From: CAVPGP01 sp963704025
Lineage (GTDB): Bacteria > Actinomycetota > Thermoleophilia > Gaiellales > Gaiellaceae
Direction of reading: 5' to 3'
Length of the DNA: 64,000 bases
Assembly (NCBI GenBank): GCA_963704025.1
Contig: CAVPGP010000001.1
Location: 124,001-188,000, forward strand
Position 1 is the stretch's first letter. Every line of letters starts with the position of its first letter. Below the pieces are notes generated by a model. It was given only the letters and a program-made list of their open reading frames with translations. It ran no database searches and was not told the DNA's origin. The position numbers and the translations under genes were made by a program. Shown one piece after another: positions 49,558 through 60,481 of the stretch.

Positions 49558-50430
49558 CTAGCCGCGCGCGTGCTCTGCGACGAGGCCGGCGACCTCGGTC
49601 GGCGTCGTGCCGACGCGCACGCCGACAGCCTCGAGCGCCGCCTTCTTCGCCTCGGCGGTGCCCGACGAGCCGGAGATGATCGCGCCCGCGTGGCCCATCG
49701 TCTTGCCGGGCGGGGCGGAGAAGCCGGCGATGTACGCGAAGACCGGCTTCGACATCCGTTCCTGGATGAAGCGGGCCGCCTTCTCCTCCTCGTCGCCGCC
49801 GATCTCGCCCACGAGGACGACCGTCTCGGTCTCCGGGTCGGCCTCGAAGCGCTCGAGCACGTCGATGAACGAGGAGCCGACGACGGGATCGCCGCCGATG
49901 CCGACGATCGTCGAGTTGCCGAGCCCGGCCTGGGCGAGCTCGTAGCCGATCTGGTACGTCAGCGTCCCGGAGCGAGAGACGAGGCCGATCCTGCCCTCGC
50001 TGAACACCTCGGCGGGGATGATCCCGACGTTCGCCTTCCCGGGCGAGAGGACGCCCGGGCAGTTCGGCCCGATCAGCGTCACGCCCTTCGGGCGGATGTA
50101 GTTGTAGACGCGGAGCAGCTCGTGCGCGGGCACGTGCTCGGTGATGGTGATCACGGTGCCGATGCCGGCGTCGACCGCCTCGTAGATCGCGTCCGCCGCG
50201 AACCGCGCCGGCACGAAGATCAGCGACGTGTTCGCGCCCGCCTGCTCGACCGCCTCGGCGACCGTGTTGAGGACGGGAATCCCTTCCACGTCCTGGCCGC
50301 CCTTGCCCGGCGTGACGCCGGCGACGACGTTCGTGCCGTACGCCCGGTTGCGCAGGCCGTGGAAGCGCCCCTCGGAGCCGGTCAGCCCCTGGACGACGAG
50401 CTTCGTCTCCCGGTCGACGATGATGGCCAT
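49558..50430 (-). CDS. sucD: Succinate-CoA ligase (ADP/GDP-forming) alpha subunit
   Basis: A 290-residue protein. T-G-S-E-G-R-F-H opens the CoA-binding Rossmann domain, P-N-C-P-G-V-L-S-P-G and V-G-E-I-G-G-D-E-E-E follow, and the phospho-His lies in M-G-H-A-G-A-I-I-S-G. It makes succinate and NTP from succinyl-CoA with the beta subunit encoded at 51166. ATG 50430 is the start; the frame upstream is a shadow of the methyltransferase. A methyltransferase gene separates the two subunits. Confidence 0.95.
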   Translation of the reverse strand: MAIIVDRETKLVVQGLTGSEGRFHGLRNRAYGTNVVAGVTPGKGGQDVEGIPVLNTVAEAVEQAGANTSLIFVPARFAADAIYEAVDAGIGTVITITEHVPAHELLRVYNYIRPKGVTLIGPNCPGVLSPGKANVGIIPAEVFSEGRIGLVSRSGTLTYQIGYELAQAGLGNSTIVGIGGDPVVGSSFIDVLERFEADPETETVVLVGEIGGDEEEKAARFIQERMSKPVFAYIAGFSAPPGKTMGHAGAIISGSSGTAEAKKAALEAVGVRVGTTPTEVAGLVAEHARG

Positions 50431-50492
50431 CAGTGGCGCTCCCGGTCGCATTGCCTGCGGGCCGGCGCGGATGCGGCCGGGTGGGCCGACCC

Positions 50493-51146
50493 TTACGGGC
50501 GTCCTCGGAGCAGGATCTTGGTGTCGAACCACGAGCCGCCCTCCGTCACGTGCGCGAGCAGCTCGCGCACGCGCGCGGCCTCCTCGCCCACGCAGCCGGT
50601 CCGCGCGAGCCAGGGCTCGAGCTCGTGCTCCTTCCGGAAGAACGCCGCCTCCTCGACCTCGAGGTCGGCGCGCTCGAAGAAACCGCGCCACTCCGATTCG
50701 GTGTAGTTGCGGTGGTGAGTCGGGTCGCGGAGCTTCTCGGCGGCCTCGACCCGCTGGTCGGTGTAGAGCGTGTCCTCGACGAGAACGACCTGCCGCGCGA
50801 CGCGCGACATCTCGCGCATCGCCCGCTCGACGTCGTCGAAGTGGTGCGGCGCGATCCGGGTGGCGACGGTGTCGAACGACGCGTCGGCGAACGGAAGCTC
50901 CTCGGCCGGCGCGGTGGTGTCGGCTCCCATCCCCGGCGCCGGATCGGCCGTCACGACCCTGAAGCCGCGCTCGCGCAGGCGCCGGGCGACGTGGCCGCCG
51001 CCGGTCGCGACGTCGAGCGCGGTCTCGCCCTCGGCCCACGCGACCAGCGTGTCGAGGTCGTCCCCGGTGGCATGCGAGACGGAGGTGCGGTAGCTGTCGG
51101 CGCGCTCGGACCAGACGTCGCTCATCGGACCTCGGTGGACGCTCAT
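50493..51146 (-). CDS. Class I SAM-dependent methyltransferase
   Basis: A 217-residue protein. A-L-D-V-A-T-G-G-G-H-V-A is motif I, V-V-T-A-D the second strand, and L-P-F-A-D-A-S-F-D-T-V motif III, as in UbiE/Methyltransf_11 proteins. Substrate unknown; the placement between sucC and sucD is shared transcription at most. ATG 51146 has GGAG six bases upstream and overlaps a mini-ORF stop; ATG 51125 is an alternative with a GAGG site. The start region appears as a tandem duplication (51144-51170). Confidence 0.85.
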   Translation of the reverse strand: MSVHRGPMSDVWSERADSYRTSVSHATGDDLDTLVAWAEGETALDVATGGGHVARRLRERGFRVVTADPAPGMGADTTAPAEELPFADASFDTVATRIAPHHFDDVERAMREMSRVARQVVLVEDTLYTDQRVEAAEKLRDPTHHRNYTESEWRGFFERADLEVEEAAFFRKEHELEPWLARTGCVGEEAARVRELLAHVTEGGSWFDTKILLRGRP

Positions 51147-51169
51147 CGCCAACTCCGTTGGACGCTCAT
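51143..51169 (-). CDS. Eight-codon mini-ORF coupling sucC to the methyltransferase
   Basis: ATG 51169 overlaps the sucC stop (ATGA), has GGAG eight bases upstream and reads M-S-V-Q-R-S-W-R, then stops in another ATGA that starts the methyltransferase. It looks like a duplicated copy of the methyltransferase start (M-S-V-H-R) and could relay ribosomes. Expression not shown. Confidence 0.35.
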   Translation of the reverse strand: MSVQRSWR

Positions 51170-52308
51170 GCGGCCAGCTCCACGGCCTTCCGGGCCGCCT
51201 CGAGCATCGTCGGCGCGACGTGGAGGTTCGGCGGCGCCGCCTCCTCCAGGATCTGCCGCCCCTCCGTCGCGTTCGTCCCGTCCAGCCGGACGACGATCGG
51301 AACGGAGATCTCCATCCGCTGGAGCGCCTCGAGGATCCCCCGCGCGACCTCGTCGCAGCGCGTGATCCCGCCGAAGATGTTGAAGAAGATCGACTTCACC
51401 TGCGGGTCGCGGGTGATCACCTCGAGCGCATCGACGACGCCCTCGGCCGACCCGCCGCCGCCGAGGTCGCAGAAGTTCGCCGGGCGGCCGCCGGCGACGA
51501 CGACGACGTCGACCGTCGACATCGAGAGGCCGGCGCCGTTGCCGAGGATCCCGACCTCGCCGTCGAGCTTCACGTAGGTGACGCCCTTCTCGCGGGCGAA
51601 CGCCTCGAGCGGATCGGCCGCGGCCGTGTCGCGCATCGCGGCGACGTCCGGGTGCCGGAAGAGCCCCGAGTCGTCGACCGTGAACTTCGAGTCGAGCGCC
51701 TTCACCGTGCCGTCCGGCGTGACGATCAGCGGGTTGATCTCGCAGAGCATGGCGTCCTGCTCGACGAAGCAGCGGTAGAGCTTGCCGATGATGTCCAGCA
51801 CCTGCTTCTGCTCGGACGGGTCGTCGATCCCGGAGCTGTAGATCAGGCGCCTGCCCTGGTAGGGCTGGAAGCCCTCGAGCGGGTCGATGTGCAGGCGTGC
51901 GAGCGCATCGGCGCTCTCCTCGGCGACCTGCTCGATCTCGACGCCGCCCTCGCTCGTGAGCATGAAGAGCGGCCGCTTCGCCCCCCGGTCGAACGTGACC
52001 GAGAGGTAGTACTCCTTCTCGATCTCGGAGGCCTGCTCGATCCAGACCTTGTGGACGACGTGGCCGCGGATGTCGAGTCCGAGGATCTCGCGCGCCTTCT
52101 GCTCGGCGTCCTTCGGATTCTCCGCGAGCTTGACGCCGCCGGCCTTGCCGCGGCCGCCCGTCAGCACCTGCGCCTTGACGACGACGGGGCCGCCGAGCTC
52201 CTCGGCCGCGACGCGCGCCTCCTCGGGCGTGGTCGCGATCCGACCTTCCGAGACGGGGATCCCGTAGCGGCGGAAGAGCTCCTTGCCCTGGTACTCGTAG
52301 AGGTCCAC
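51166..52308 (-). CDS. sucC: Succinate-CoA ligase (ADP/GDP-forming) beta subunit
   Basis: A 380-residue ATP-grasp protein. D-L-Y-E-Y-Q-G-K-E-L-F is the family N-terminus, V-K-A-Q-V-L-T-G-G-R-G-K-A-G-G-V-K the nucleotide loop, C-E-I-N-P-L the metal-binding segment, and F-F-N-I-F-G-G-I-T-R-C-D the CoA/interface region. GTG 52308 has a TAGACT box 8 bases upstream. Together with sucD it performs the only substrate-level phosphorylation of the TCA cycle. Confidence 0.95.
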   Translation of the reverse strand: MDLYEYQGKELFRRYGIPVSEGRIATTPEEARVAAEELGGPVVVKAQVLTGGRGKAGGVKLAENPKDAEQKAREILGLDIRGHVVHKVWIEQASEIEKEYYLSVTFDRGAKRPLFMLTSEGGVEIEQVAEESADALARLHIDPLEGFQPYQGRRLIYSSGIDDPSEQKQVLDIIGKLYRCFVEQDAMLCEINPLIVTPDGTVKALDSKFTVDDSGLFRHPDVAAMRDTAAADPLEAFAREKGVTYVKLDGEVGILGNGAGLSMSTVDVVVVAGGRPANFCDLGGGGSAEGVVDALEVITRDPQVKSIFFNIFGGITRCDEVARGILEALQRMEISVPIVVRLDGTNATEGRQILEEAAPPNLHVAPTMLEAARKAVELAA

Positions 52309-52316
52309 GGCGGGCG

Positions 52317-52322
52317 AGTCTA
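52317..52322 (-). promoter_or_regulatory. -10 box TAGACT of leaderless sucC gene
   Basis: TAGACT on the minus strand ends 8 bases before GTG 52308; it lies back to back with the box at 52350. Confidence 0.5.
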
Positions 52323-52349
52323 GCCCGCAGGGCGGCCCGGGGCTCCAGG

Positions 52350-52355
52350 TACCGT
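52350..52355 (+). promoter_or_regulatory. -10 box TACCGT of leaderless ABC ATPase gene
   Basis: TACCGT ends 6 bases before GTG 52362. Only 53 bases separate this start codon from that of sucC on the other strand. Confidence 0.45.
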
Positions 52356-52361
52356 TGCGCC

Positions 52362-53328
<967 letters not shown>

Positions 53329-53332
<4 letters not shown>

Positions 53333-54099
53333 CGACGGCGCGGCATACGTGGTTCTTCGTCGGGCGCCAGGTCCGGAATCTGATCCGCGAGCCGATCTGG
53401 GTGGCGATCACGCTCGTGCAGCCGATGATCTGGCTGATCCTCTACGGGCAGCTCTTCTCGCGCGTGCCGTCCCTGCGCGCGGGCGCGGGCTCGTACGTCG
53501 AGTTCCTGGCTCCCGGCGTCGTCGTCATGAACGCGTTCTTCGGCGCGACGTGGAGCGGCATGGCGATGATCGACGACCTCGACAAGAAGTGGGTCGAGCG
53601 CTTCCTCGCCACTCCGGCGAGCCGGCTGGCGATCGTGCTCTCGCAGGTCGTCCGCGCCGGCCTGACGGCAATCGTGCAGGCGCTCGTGATCCTGATCGTC
53701 GGGCTCGCGCTGGGCGTGCGCGTCCACGGCGGCGCGCTCGGCTGGCTCGTCGTCCTGCTGGTCGCCGCGCTGGTCGCGACCGTCTTCGCCGGCATCTCGC
53801 AGGGAATCGCGTTGCTGGTCCGGCGCGAAGCGACCATGATCGGTCTGGCCAACTTCATCGGCCTCCCGCTCGTGTTCCTCTCGTCGATCCTCATCAGCAA
53901 CCAGCAGATGCCGGACTGGATGGATTTCCTGTCGAAGTTCAACCCGGTCAACTGGGCGTCCGACGCGGCGCGGTTCGCGATCGTCTCCGGAGGGCACTGG
54001 GGAACCATCGGCGCAGACCTCGCACTCCTGCTCGGCGCGACCGCGGTCACGTCGTCGTTCGCAACGTGGACGTTCAAGGCCTACCAGAGGTCGCTCTGA
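53329..54099 (+). CDS. ABC-2 type transporter permease
   Basis: A 256-residue membrane protein with six predicted helices. P-I-W-V-A-I-T-L-V-Q-P-M-I-W-L opens helix 1, and A-T-P-A-S-R-L-A-I-V-L-S-Q is the ABC-2 membrane motif after the coupling helix. It fits DrrB-like efflux permeases of drugs or lipids. GTG 53329 overlaps the ATPase stop by 4 bases; its own stop overlaps the next ATG by one base. Confidence 0.9.
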
Positions 54100-54602
54100 T
54101 GCGCCGGCTCGCGCTCCTGCCCGTGCTGGCGCTGGTGCTGCTCGCGCCGGCCGCGAACGCCGCGGCCGCCGACGTGAAGCTCGACTGGCGCGAGCAGATC
54201 AAGGACTCGCGCGGCCGGGTGGTGATGACGTTCCGCGTCCACGGCCTCGTGGTCGACAAGAGCGGCTGGGCGGCCGCGATCACCTTCCGCAACGTCGGCA
54301 AGCGCACCGTTCGGATCACGCCGGACTTCGGGCTCGCGCTCTACACGACGAACACGATCGCCAACCACCCGAGACGGTATCTCCCGGCCGCATCGTCGAA
54401 GCCCACCATGCCGGCGCGGCTCGCCCCGGGCAAGCGCTGGACTGGCGCGATCGGCGGGCCTGGCAAGCCGCCGGTCGGCATGTACGTTCGGGTCGTCTTC
54501 GGGCACTTCTCAGGGCTCGCCATCAAGGGCTACCCCGACGGCTTCGTCTGGATCACGGATCACGCGTACCGGATGCCGAAGCCGCACGGCCCCGTCGCGT
54601 AG
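54099..54602 (+). CDS. Secreted protein of unknown function in ABC operon
   Basis: A 167-residue protein with a signal peptide (R-R-L-A-L-L-P-V-L-A-L-V-L-L, cleavage near A-A-A-A-D) and a beta-rich mature part that may form an immunoglobulin-like fold (A-A-I-T-F-R-N-V-G-K-R-T-V-R-I-T). A one-base TGATG joint couples it to the permease. It could be an accessory of the exporter. No family assigned. Confidence 0.65.
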   Translation: MRRLALLPVLALVLLAPAANAAAADVKLDWREQIKDSRGRVVMTFRVHGLVVDKSGWAAAITFRNVGKRTVRITPDFGLALYTTNTIANHPRRYLPAASSKPTMPARLAPGKRWTGAIGGPGKPPVGMYVRVVFGHFSGLAIKGYPDGFVWITDHAYRMPKPHGPVA

Positions 54603-54632
54603 CCAGGGGTGGCTCAGCGGCGGCGGTCCCGG

Positions 54633-56403
<1,771 letters not shown>

Positions 56404-56410
56404 AGCCGCG

Positions 56411-56416
56411 TATTCT
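56411..56416 (+). promoter_or_regulatory. -10 box TATTCT of leaderless pgsA gene
   Basis: TATTCT ends 8 bases before GTG 56425. The divergent carboxylase gene starts 21 bases away, so the two promoters overlap. Confidence 0.45.
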
Positions 56417-56424
56417 CACGGTCC

Positions 56425-56976
56425 GTGACACCTGCCGATCAGCTCACCGTCGCCCGTGCCGCCTCCGTGCCGATCGTCGTCCTGCTCTTCGCGCTCGACT
56501 TCGACGGGCACAACTACTGGGCGACCGGCGTCTTCTGTGTCGCGATGGCGACCGACTTCTTCGACGGGCGGCTCGCGCGCCGCCAGGGCCGCACCTCGGC
56601 GCTCGGCTCGCTCCTCGATCCGATCGCGGACAAGCTGCTCGTGCTCTCGGCGATGATCGTCCTGATCGACGAGGGCGTCTTCCCGGGGTGGATGGTCGCG
56701 GCGATCGTGGCTCGGGAGCTCCTGATCTCCGGCCTGCGCCTCGCCGCGATCGAGCGCGGCGTCGTCATCTCGGCGCGCGACCTCGGCAAGTGGAAGACGT
56801 GGTCGCAGGCAGTGGCCGTGGCGCTCGGCGGGCTCGCCGCGGCAGGCGCCTTCGACGACGCGGTCGCATGGTGGGCTCTGCTCGTGGCGCTCGTGCTGAC
56901 GTGGGTCTCGGGACTCGACTACGCGCGCGTCGCGCCGCGGCTGTTGCGCGGCAGGGCCGTCGCCAAGCCCTCGTAG
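56425..56976 (+). CDS. pgsA: CDP-diacylglycerol-glycerol-3-phosphate 3-phosphatidyltransferase
   Basis: A 183-residue integral membrane enzyme with the CDP-alcohol phosphotransferase motif D-F-F-D-G-R-L-A-R-x8-G-x3-D-x3-D (D-G-x2-A-R, G-S-L-L-D-P-I-A-D-K). About four to five helices follow. It makes phosphatidylglycerol phosphate, a precursor of phosphatidylglycerol and cardiolipin. Another CDP-alcohol transferase is possible, but the size and N-terminus (Q-L-T-V-A-R) are PgsA-like. Confidence 0.88.
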   Translation: MTPADQLTVARAASVPIVVLLFALDFDGHNYWATGVFCVAMATDFFDGRLARRQGRTSALGSLLDPIADKLLVLSAMIVLIDEGVFPGWMVAAIVARELLISGLRLAAIERGVVISARDLGKWKTWSQAVAVALGGLAAAGAFDDAVAWWALLVALVLTWVSGLDYARVAPRLLRGRAVAKPS

Positions 56977-56992
56977 GCGGGGACCGCCGCGG

Positions 56993-57145
56993 TCACGGGC
57001 CGGGGAGATCCGGCTCCACGTTCTCGTGAACGCCGGCCCGCCACCACGGGCCCGGGTCGGCGCCGTCCTGAAGCGCCCGCTCCACCGCCTCGGCGACCGC
57101 CTCCTCGATCTCGTCCGGCAGCTCAGGCGTCAGCTCGATCTCCAC
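56993..57145 (-). CDS. Small acidic protein, 50 residues
   Basis: GTG 57145 opens a 50-codon frame with many Glu/Asp: E-I-E-L-T-P-E-L-P-D-E-I-E-E-A-V-A-E-A-V, then W-W-R-A-G-V-H-E-N. A TAGGCT box lies exactly 7 bases upstream, like the leaderless genes nearby, and the amphipathic helix pattern supports a real protein. It converges with pgsA. Function unknown. Confidence 0.55.
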   Translation of the reverse strand: MEIELTPELPDEIEEAVAEAVERALQDGADPGPWWRAGVHENVEPDLPGP

Positions 57146-57152
57146 GGCAGGA

Positions 57153-57158
57153 AGCCTA
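57153..57158 (-). promoter_or_regulatory. -10 box TAGGCT of the small acidic gene
   Basis: TAGGCT on the minus strand ends 7 bases before GTG 57145. The region also serves as upstream sequence of the NlpC/P60 gene. Confidence 0.4.
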
Positions 57159-57191
57159 AAGCGCGCACGGAAGCCGACCGATGGCTCCCGC

Positions 57192-58280
57192 ATGCGCCGC
57201 CTCGCCGCTCTCGTGACGCTGGTCCTCGCCCTCCCGCTCGCGGCGGCCGCGGGCAACGGGTCGTGGGCGCAGCCCCAGATCGAGGCCGCCCTGGGCGCGG
57301 GCCTGATGAGCGGCACCCCCGGCGGCTTCCGGCCGAACGACCCGCTCACCCAGGCTGCCCTCGCGCAGATCGTCGCCGGACTCGCACCCAGCGGCACGGA
57401 TCCTGCGGGCGAGGAGCCCAGCGGCACGGATCCTGGCAGCACCGATCCTGTCGGCGCTGATCCTGGCGGGGCTGGGCCGACGGCGACCGGCCCGAGTCTC
57501 ACCGGGGCAGGGGCCGCCGGCGCAGGCGCTGTCTCGCTCGCCGCCCTCGACACCTCGCTGGTGCGCGCCGTCGGCCTCGGCGACGCCGCCTACCGCTTCT
57601 ACCTAGGCGCCCGGCGGGCAGGGCTCTCGCCGCCGCCCCGCTTCGGCACCGAGACCGTCGCCCGCCTGATCGGGCTGCGCCTCAACCATCCTGCCGCCCA
57701 GGACGCGCTGGAGCTTCAGCCGGCCCAGCCGGCGACGCGCGCCGAAGCGGCCTTCTCCGCCGTCCACGCCCTCGAGCTGGACGACGGCACCCGCCGGTTC
57801 GTGCGGGACGAGGCCGCCGCATTCGACCTCGGCGCGGCGACGCCATGGCAGCGTCGTGTCCTCACCAGCGCCGTGCGCCTGATCGGCTACCCGTACATCT
57901 GGGCCGGTACCGACGAGAAGCACGACCGTGGCTTCGACTGCTCCGGCTTCGTCTGGCGCGTCTACAAGCTCCAGCGCTACCCCGGCGGCGGCAGGCTCGC
58001 CGCGACCCTGAAGGGACGGACGACCTATCAGATGAGCGCCGAGGTCAAGCCGGCGCAGCGGATCGGCTTCGACGACCTCCAACCGGGAGACGTGCTCTTC
58101 TTCGGCGCGAAAGGCCCCCGCGCGAAGCCCAGGCAGGTCGACCACATGGGCGTCTACCTCGGCAACGGCTGGATGATCCACTCGTCCGCCTTCGGGGTCG
58201 CGCTCGCGCCGCTCGACGGCTGGTACCGGAACGCTTTCGCCTGGGCCCGCAGGCCGCTCGCGGAGGCGAATCTGGGCTGA
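57192..58280 (+). CDS. Secreted NlpC/P60 peptidoglycan hydrolase with SLH-like N-terminus
   Basis: A 362-residue protein. Signal peptide about 1-20; residues about 24-70 resemble one S-layer-homology repeat (W-A-Q-P-Q-I-E-A-A-L, F-R-P-N-D-P-L-T-Q-A-A-L). A linker of G-T-D-P-type repeats (about 75-110) follows, then a second partial SLH-like zone. The C-terminal NlpC/P60 domain (about 220-355) has Cys in F-D-C-S-G-F and His in D-H-M-G-V-Y-L-G. It should cleave gamma-D-Glu-diaminoacid bonds in peptidoglycan. Confidence 0.9.
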   Translation: MRRLAALVTLVLALPLAAAAGNGSWAQPQIEAALGAGLMSGTPGGFRPNDPLTQAALAQIVAGLAPSGTDPAGEEPSGTDPGSTDPVGADPGGAGPTATGPSLTGAGAAGAGAVSLAALDTSLVRAVGLGDAAYRFYLGARRAGLSPPPRFGTETVARLIGLRLNHPAAQDALELQPAQPATRAEAAFSAVHALELDDGTRRFVRDEAAAFDLGAATPWQRRVLTSAVRLIGYPYIWAGTDEKHDRGFDCSGFVWRVYKLQRYPGGGRLAATLKGRTTYQMSAEVKPAQRIGFDDLQPGDVLFFGAKGPRAKPRQVDHMGVYLGNGWMIHSSAFGVALAPLDGWYRNAFAWARRPLAEANLG

Positions 58281-58392
58281 AACGGGGTACCCCTGCCTCT
58301 GCGGGCACGATCCCTCCTTCGGGTGATTTCGGCTGCCGAGCCACTCGTGCAGAATTCCGCATGACAAGGTGGTCTGCGGTCTGGAGGACCGG

Positions 58393-58503
58393 ATGTTGCA
58401 GTGGCATCCCAAGTTCGTTGCGGTTCTTGCTCTTCTTGCCCTCGTCGTCGCGGCAGTCCTCGGCGGTGTGAGCTGGAACGAGCTCGCCAACTTCAACTGG
58501 TAG
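58393..58503 (+). CDS. Small single-pass membrane protein, 36 residues
   Basis: ATG 58393 has GGAGG 5 bases upstream. The product begins L-Q-W-H-P-K-F, has one hydrophobic helix (about 8-25) and ends W-N-E-L-A-N-F-N-W. The aromatic residues on both flanks look like interface anchors. It stands alone between the NlpC/P60 gene and the GGDEF/HD-GYP gene. Function unknown. Confidence 0.6.
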   Translation: MLQWHPKFVAVLALLALVVAAVLGGVSWNELANFNW

Positions 58504-58558
58504 ACGCACAACCGGAAGCAGGCGGCCCTTGACGCGAGGGGTAGGTCTTCCGCCGCGA

Positions 58559-60319
58559 ATGCTCGCAGTCGTCGTCCCGGCGTTTCTTGTCGGGGCCGCG
58601 GTCTACGTCGCAGCGGTCATCTCATTCGTCACCTCCGGCCCTTCGGTCGAGGCGGTCGTCGGCATGGGGCTGTTGCTCGCCGCCACGACCCTCGCCGAGC
58701 GGTACCCCGTCCCGGTCGAGGGCGTCGACGCGAGCGGCGTCTCGCTCGGGTTCGTCTTCGGCGTCGCCGCGATCGCCCTCTTCGGCTGGGACGTGGGCGT
58801 CATCGTCTTCGCGACGCCCCAGGCGGTCATGCAGCTGTGGGAGCATCGGCCCGGGATCCGCATCGCCTTCAATGCCAGCGTCTTCGCCATCGCCGCCGCG
58901 GTGGGCGGCGCGCTCGTGGCGCCCATCCCGATCGACAGCGCCGGCGGCATTCTCGCGCGGGTGCTCGTGGCGGCGTTCGTCCAGTACTGGGTGAACATGG
59001 TGCTGGTCTCGGGCGTGATCGCCGCGAACTCGGGACGGCCGTACCTCCCGCTGGTGCGGTCAAACGTCGGCTGGACGATCACGCCGTTCACGCTGATGGC
59101 GTCGGCGTCGCTCATCCTGGTCGTGCTCTGGCAGCGGACGCCCTTCCTCTCGGCGGCGCTGATCGGGCCTCTGATCGCGATCGCGCTCTATCAGCGCTCG
59201 ACCCACAAGGTGCTGCGAGCCATGCGCCTCGCGCTCACCGACCCGCTGACCGGGCTCGGCAACCACCGGCACTTCCACGACCGGCTGGCCTGCGCGCTGC
59301 AGGATGCGGTGGACGACGACGAGCCGCTGACGCTCTGCTTCGTCGACATCGACGACTTCAAGCGGATCAACGACGGCCACGGCCATCCCGCCGGCGACCG
59401 CGTCCTCTCGCAGGTCGCGACGCGGCTGCGCCAGGACGGCGAGGCGTTCCGCCTCGGCGGCGACGAGTTCGCGATCATCTTCGCGGGCCGTGAGGAGCGC
59501 GAGGCCGTCGAGGCGGCCGGCGCAATCGTCTCGCGGATGGCCGCGATGGAGATCGAGAACATCGGCTCGATCACGATCAGCGCGGGGATCGCCACCTTCC
59601 CCTATCACGCCGCCGAGCTCGACGAGCTGATCCGGCTCACCGACAGCGCCCTCTACTGGGCGAAGGAGCACGGCAGGAACCGTGTTCACGTCTCGCGCGC
59701 CGACGTGATCGAGCTGGCCGAGCTGAAGCGGCTCGCCGGCGGCTCTGACCGCGCCGCGCGCTTCCGCGCCGCCTCGAGCCTCGCCCGCGCCGTCGACGCG
59801 CGCGACGTCTACACCGGCAGCCACTCGTCTCGCGTCGCGGAGCTGGCGGCCAAGATCGCACAGCGGATGGGACTCCCCGGCGAGGAGATCGAGCTGACGC
59901 GTCTCGCAGGCTCGCTGCACGACCTGGGCAAGCTGGCGATCCCGGAGGAGATCCTCCGCAAGCCGGGCCCGCTCACCGACGCGGAGCGCCTCGTGCTCGA
60001 GCGCCACCCGCAGATCGGGTACCGCATGCTGGAGAGCCTCGGCGTCGACCCCGTCGCCGACTGGGTGCTCCACCACCACGAACGCTGGGACGGGTCCGGC
60101 TATCCGGACGGCCTGCCCGGCGGCGACATCCCGCTCGGCGCGCGGATCATCTTCGTCGCCGACGCCTACGACGCGATGACCTCCGACCGGGTGTACCGCA
60201 GCCGGCTCTCGGATGAGGAGGCTCTTCTGGAGCTCGAGCGCTGCGCGGGCTCCCAGTTCGACCCCGACGTCGTGGATGCGTTCGCGCACGAGCTCGGGCT
60301 CACCGCCGTGGCCTCCTGA
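58559..60319 (+). CDS. Membrane-bound GGDEF and HD-GYP signalling protein
   Basis: A 586-residue protein from ATG 58559 (TTG 58529 would add 10 residues). Six to seven N-terminal helices, about 1-200, form a sensor-like membrane domain. A GGDEF domain follows with the intact motif R-L-G-G-D-E-F-A-I-I-F, then an HD-GYP domain with H-S-S-R-V-A, L-H-D-L-G-K and H-H-E-R-W-D-G-S-G-Y-P. It carries both a cyclic-di-GMP synthase motif and a phosphodiesterase motif, so either or both may be active. Cyclic-di-GMP often controls exopolysaccharide, and such a cluster lies in this window. Confidence 0.92.
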   Translation: MLAVVVPAFLVGAAVYVAAVISFVTSGPSVEAVVGMGLLLAATTLAERYPVPVEGVDASGVSLGFVFGVAAIALFGWDVGVIVFATPQAVMQLWEHRPGIRIAFNASVFAIAAAVGGALVAPIPIDSAGGILARVLVAAFVQYWVNMVLVSGVIAANSGRPYLPLVRSNVGWTITPFTLMASASLILVVLWQRTPFLSAALIGPLIAIALYQRSTHKVLRAMRLALTDPLTGLGNHRHFHDRLACALQDAVDDDEPLTLCFVDIDDFKRINDGHGHPAGDRVLSQVATRLRQDGEAFRLGGDEFAIIFAGREEREAVEAAGAIVSRMAAMEIENIGSITISAGIATFPYHAAELDELIRLTDSALYWAKEHGRNRVHVSRADVIELAELKRLAGGSDRAARFRAASSLARAVDARDVYTGSHSSRVAELAAKIAQRMGLPGEEIELTRLAGSLHDLGKLAIPEEILRKPGPLTDAERLVLERHPQIGYRMLESLGVDPVADWVLHHHERWDGSGYPDGLPGGDIPLGARIIFVADAYDAMTSDRVYRSRLSDEEALLELERCAGSQFDPDVVDAFAHELGLTAVAS

Positions 60320-60365
60320 CGCCCGGCCTCTGACGCCCGGCCCTCCGGCGTGCCGGCCGACCGTT

Positions 60366-60390
60366 CGTACCTGGTCGCCGACCAGGTACG
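60366..60390. repeat. Inverted repeat, copy 1 of a pair
   Basis: CGTACCTGGT-CGCCG-ACCAGGTACG is a perfect hairpin with 10-base arms. An equal-arm copy starts 90 bases later at 60456. The roughly 65 bases between are AT-rich for this genome and include a TTTTT run. Confidence 0.75.
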
Positions 60391-60455
60391 AAAACACAGA
60401 CCATCGCGGGGAATAGGGGTTTTTGCAGGAATTTCATCTTTTGGCGCCATATCTG

Positions 60456-60480
60456 CGTACCTGGTACACGACCAGGTACA
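60456..60480. repeat. Inverted repeat, copy 2 of a pair
   Basis: CGTACCTGGT-ACACG-ACCAGGTACA repeats the arms of copy 1 with a different 5-base loop. Conserved arms with a changed loop suggest a mobile or selected hairpin (REP-like). Confidence 0.75.
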
Positions 60481-60481
60481 C

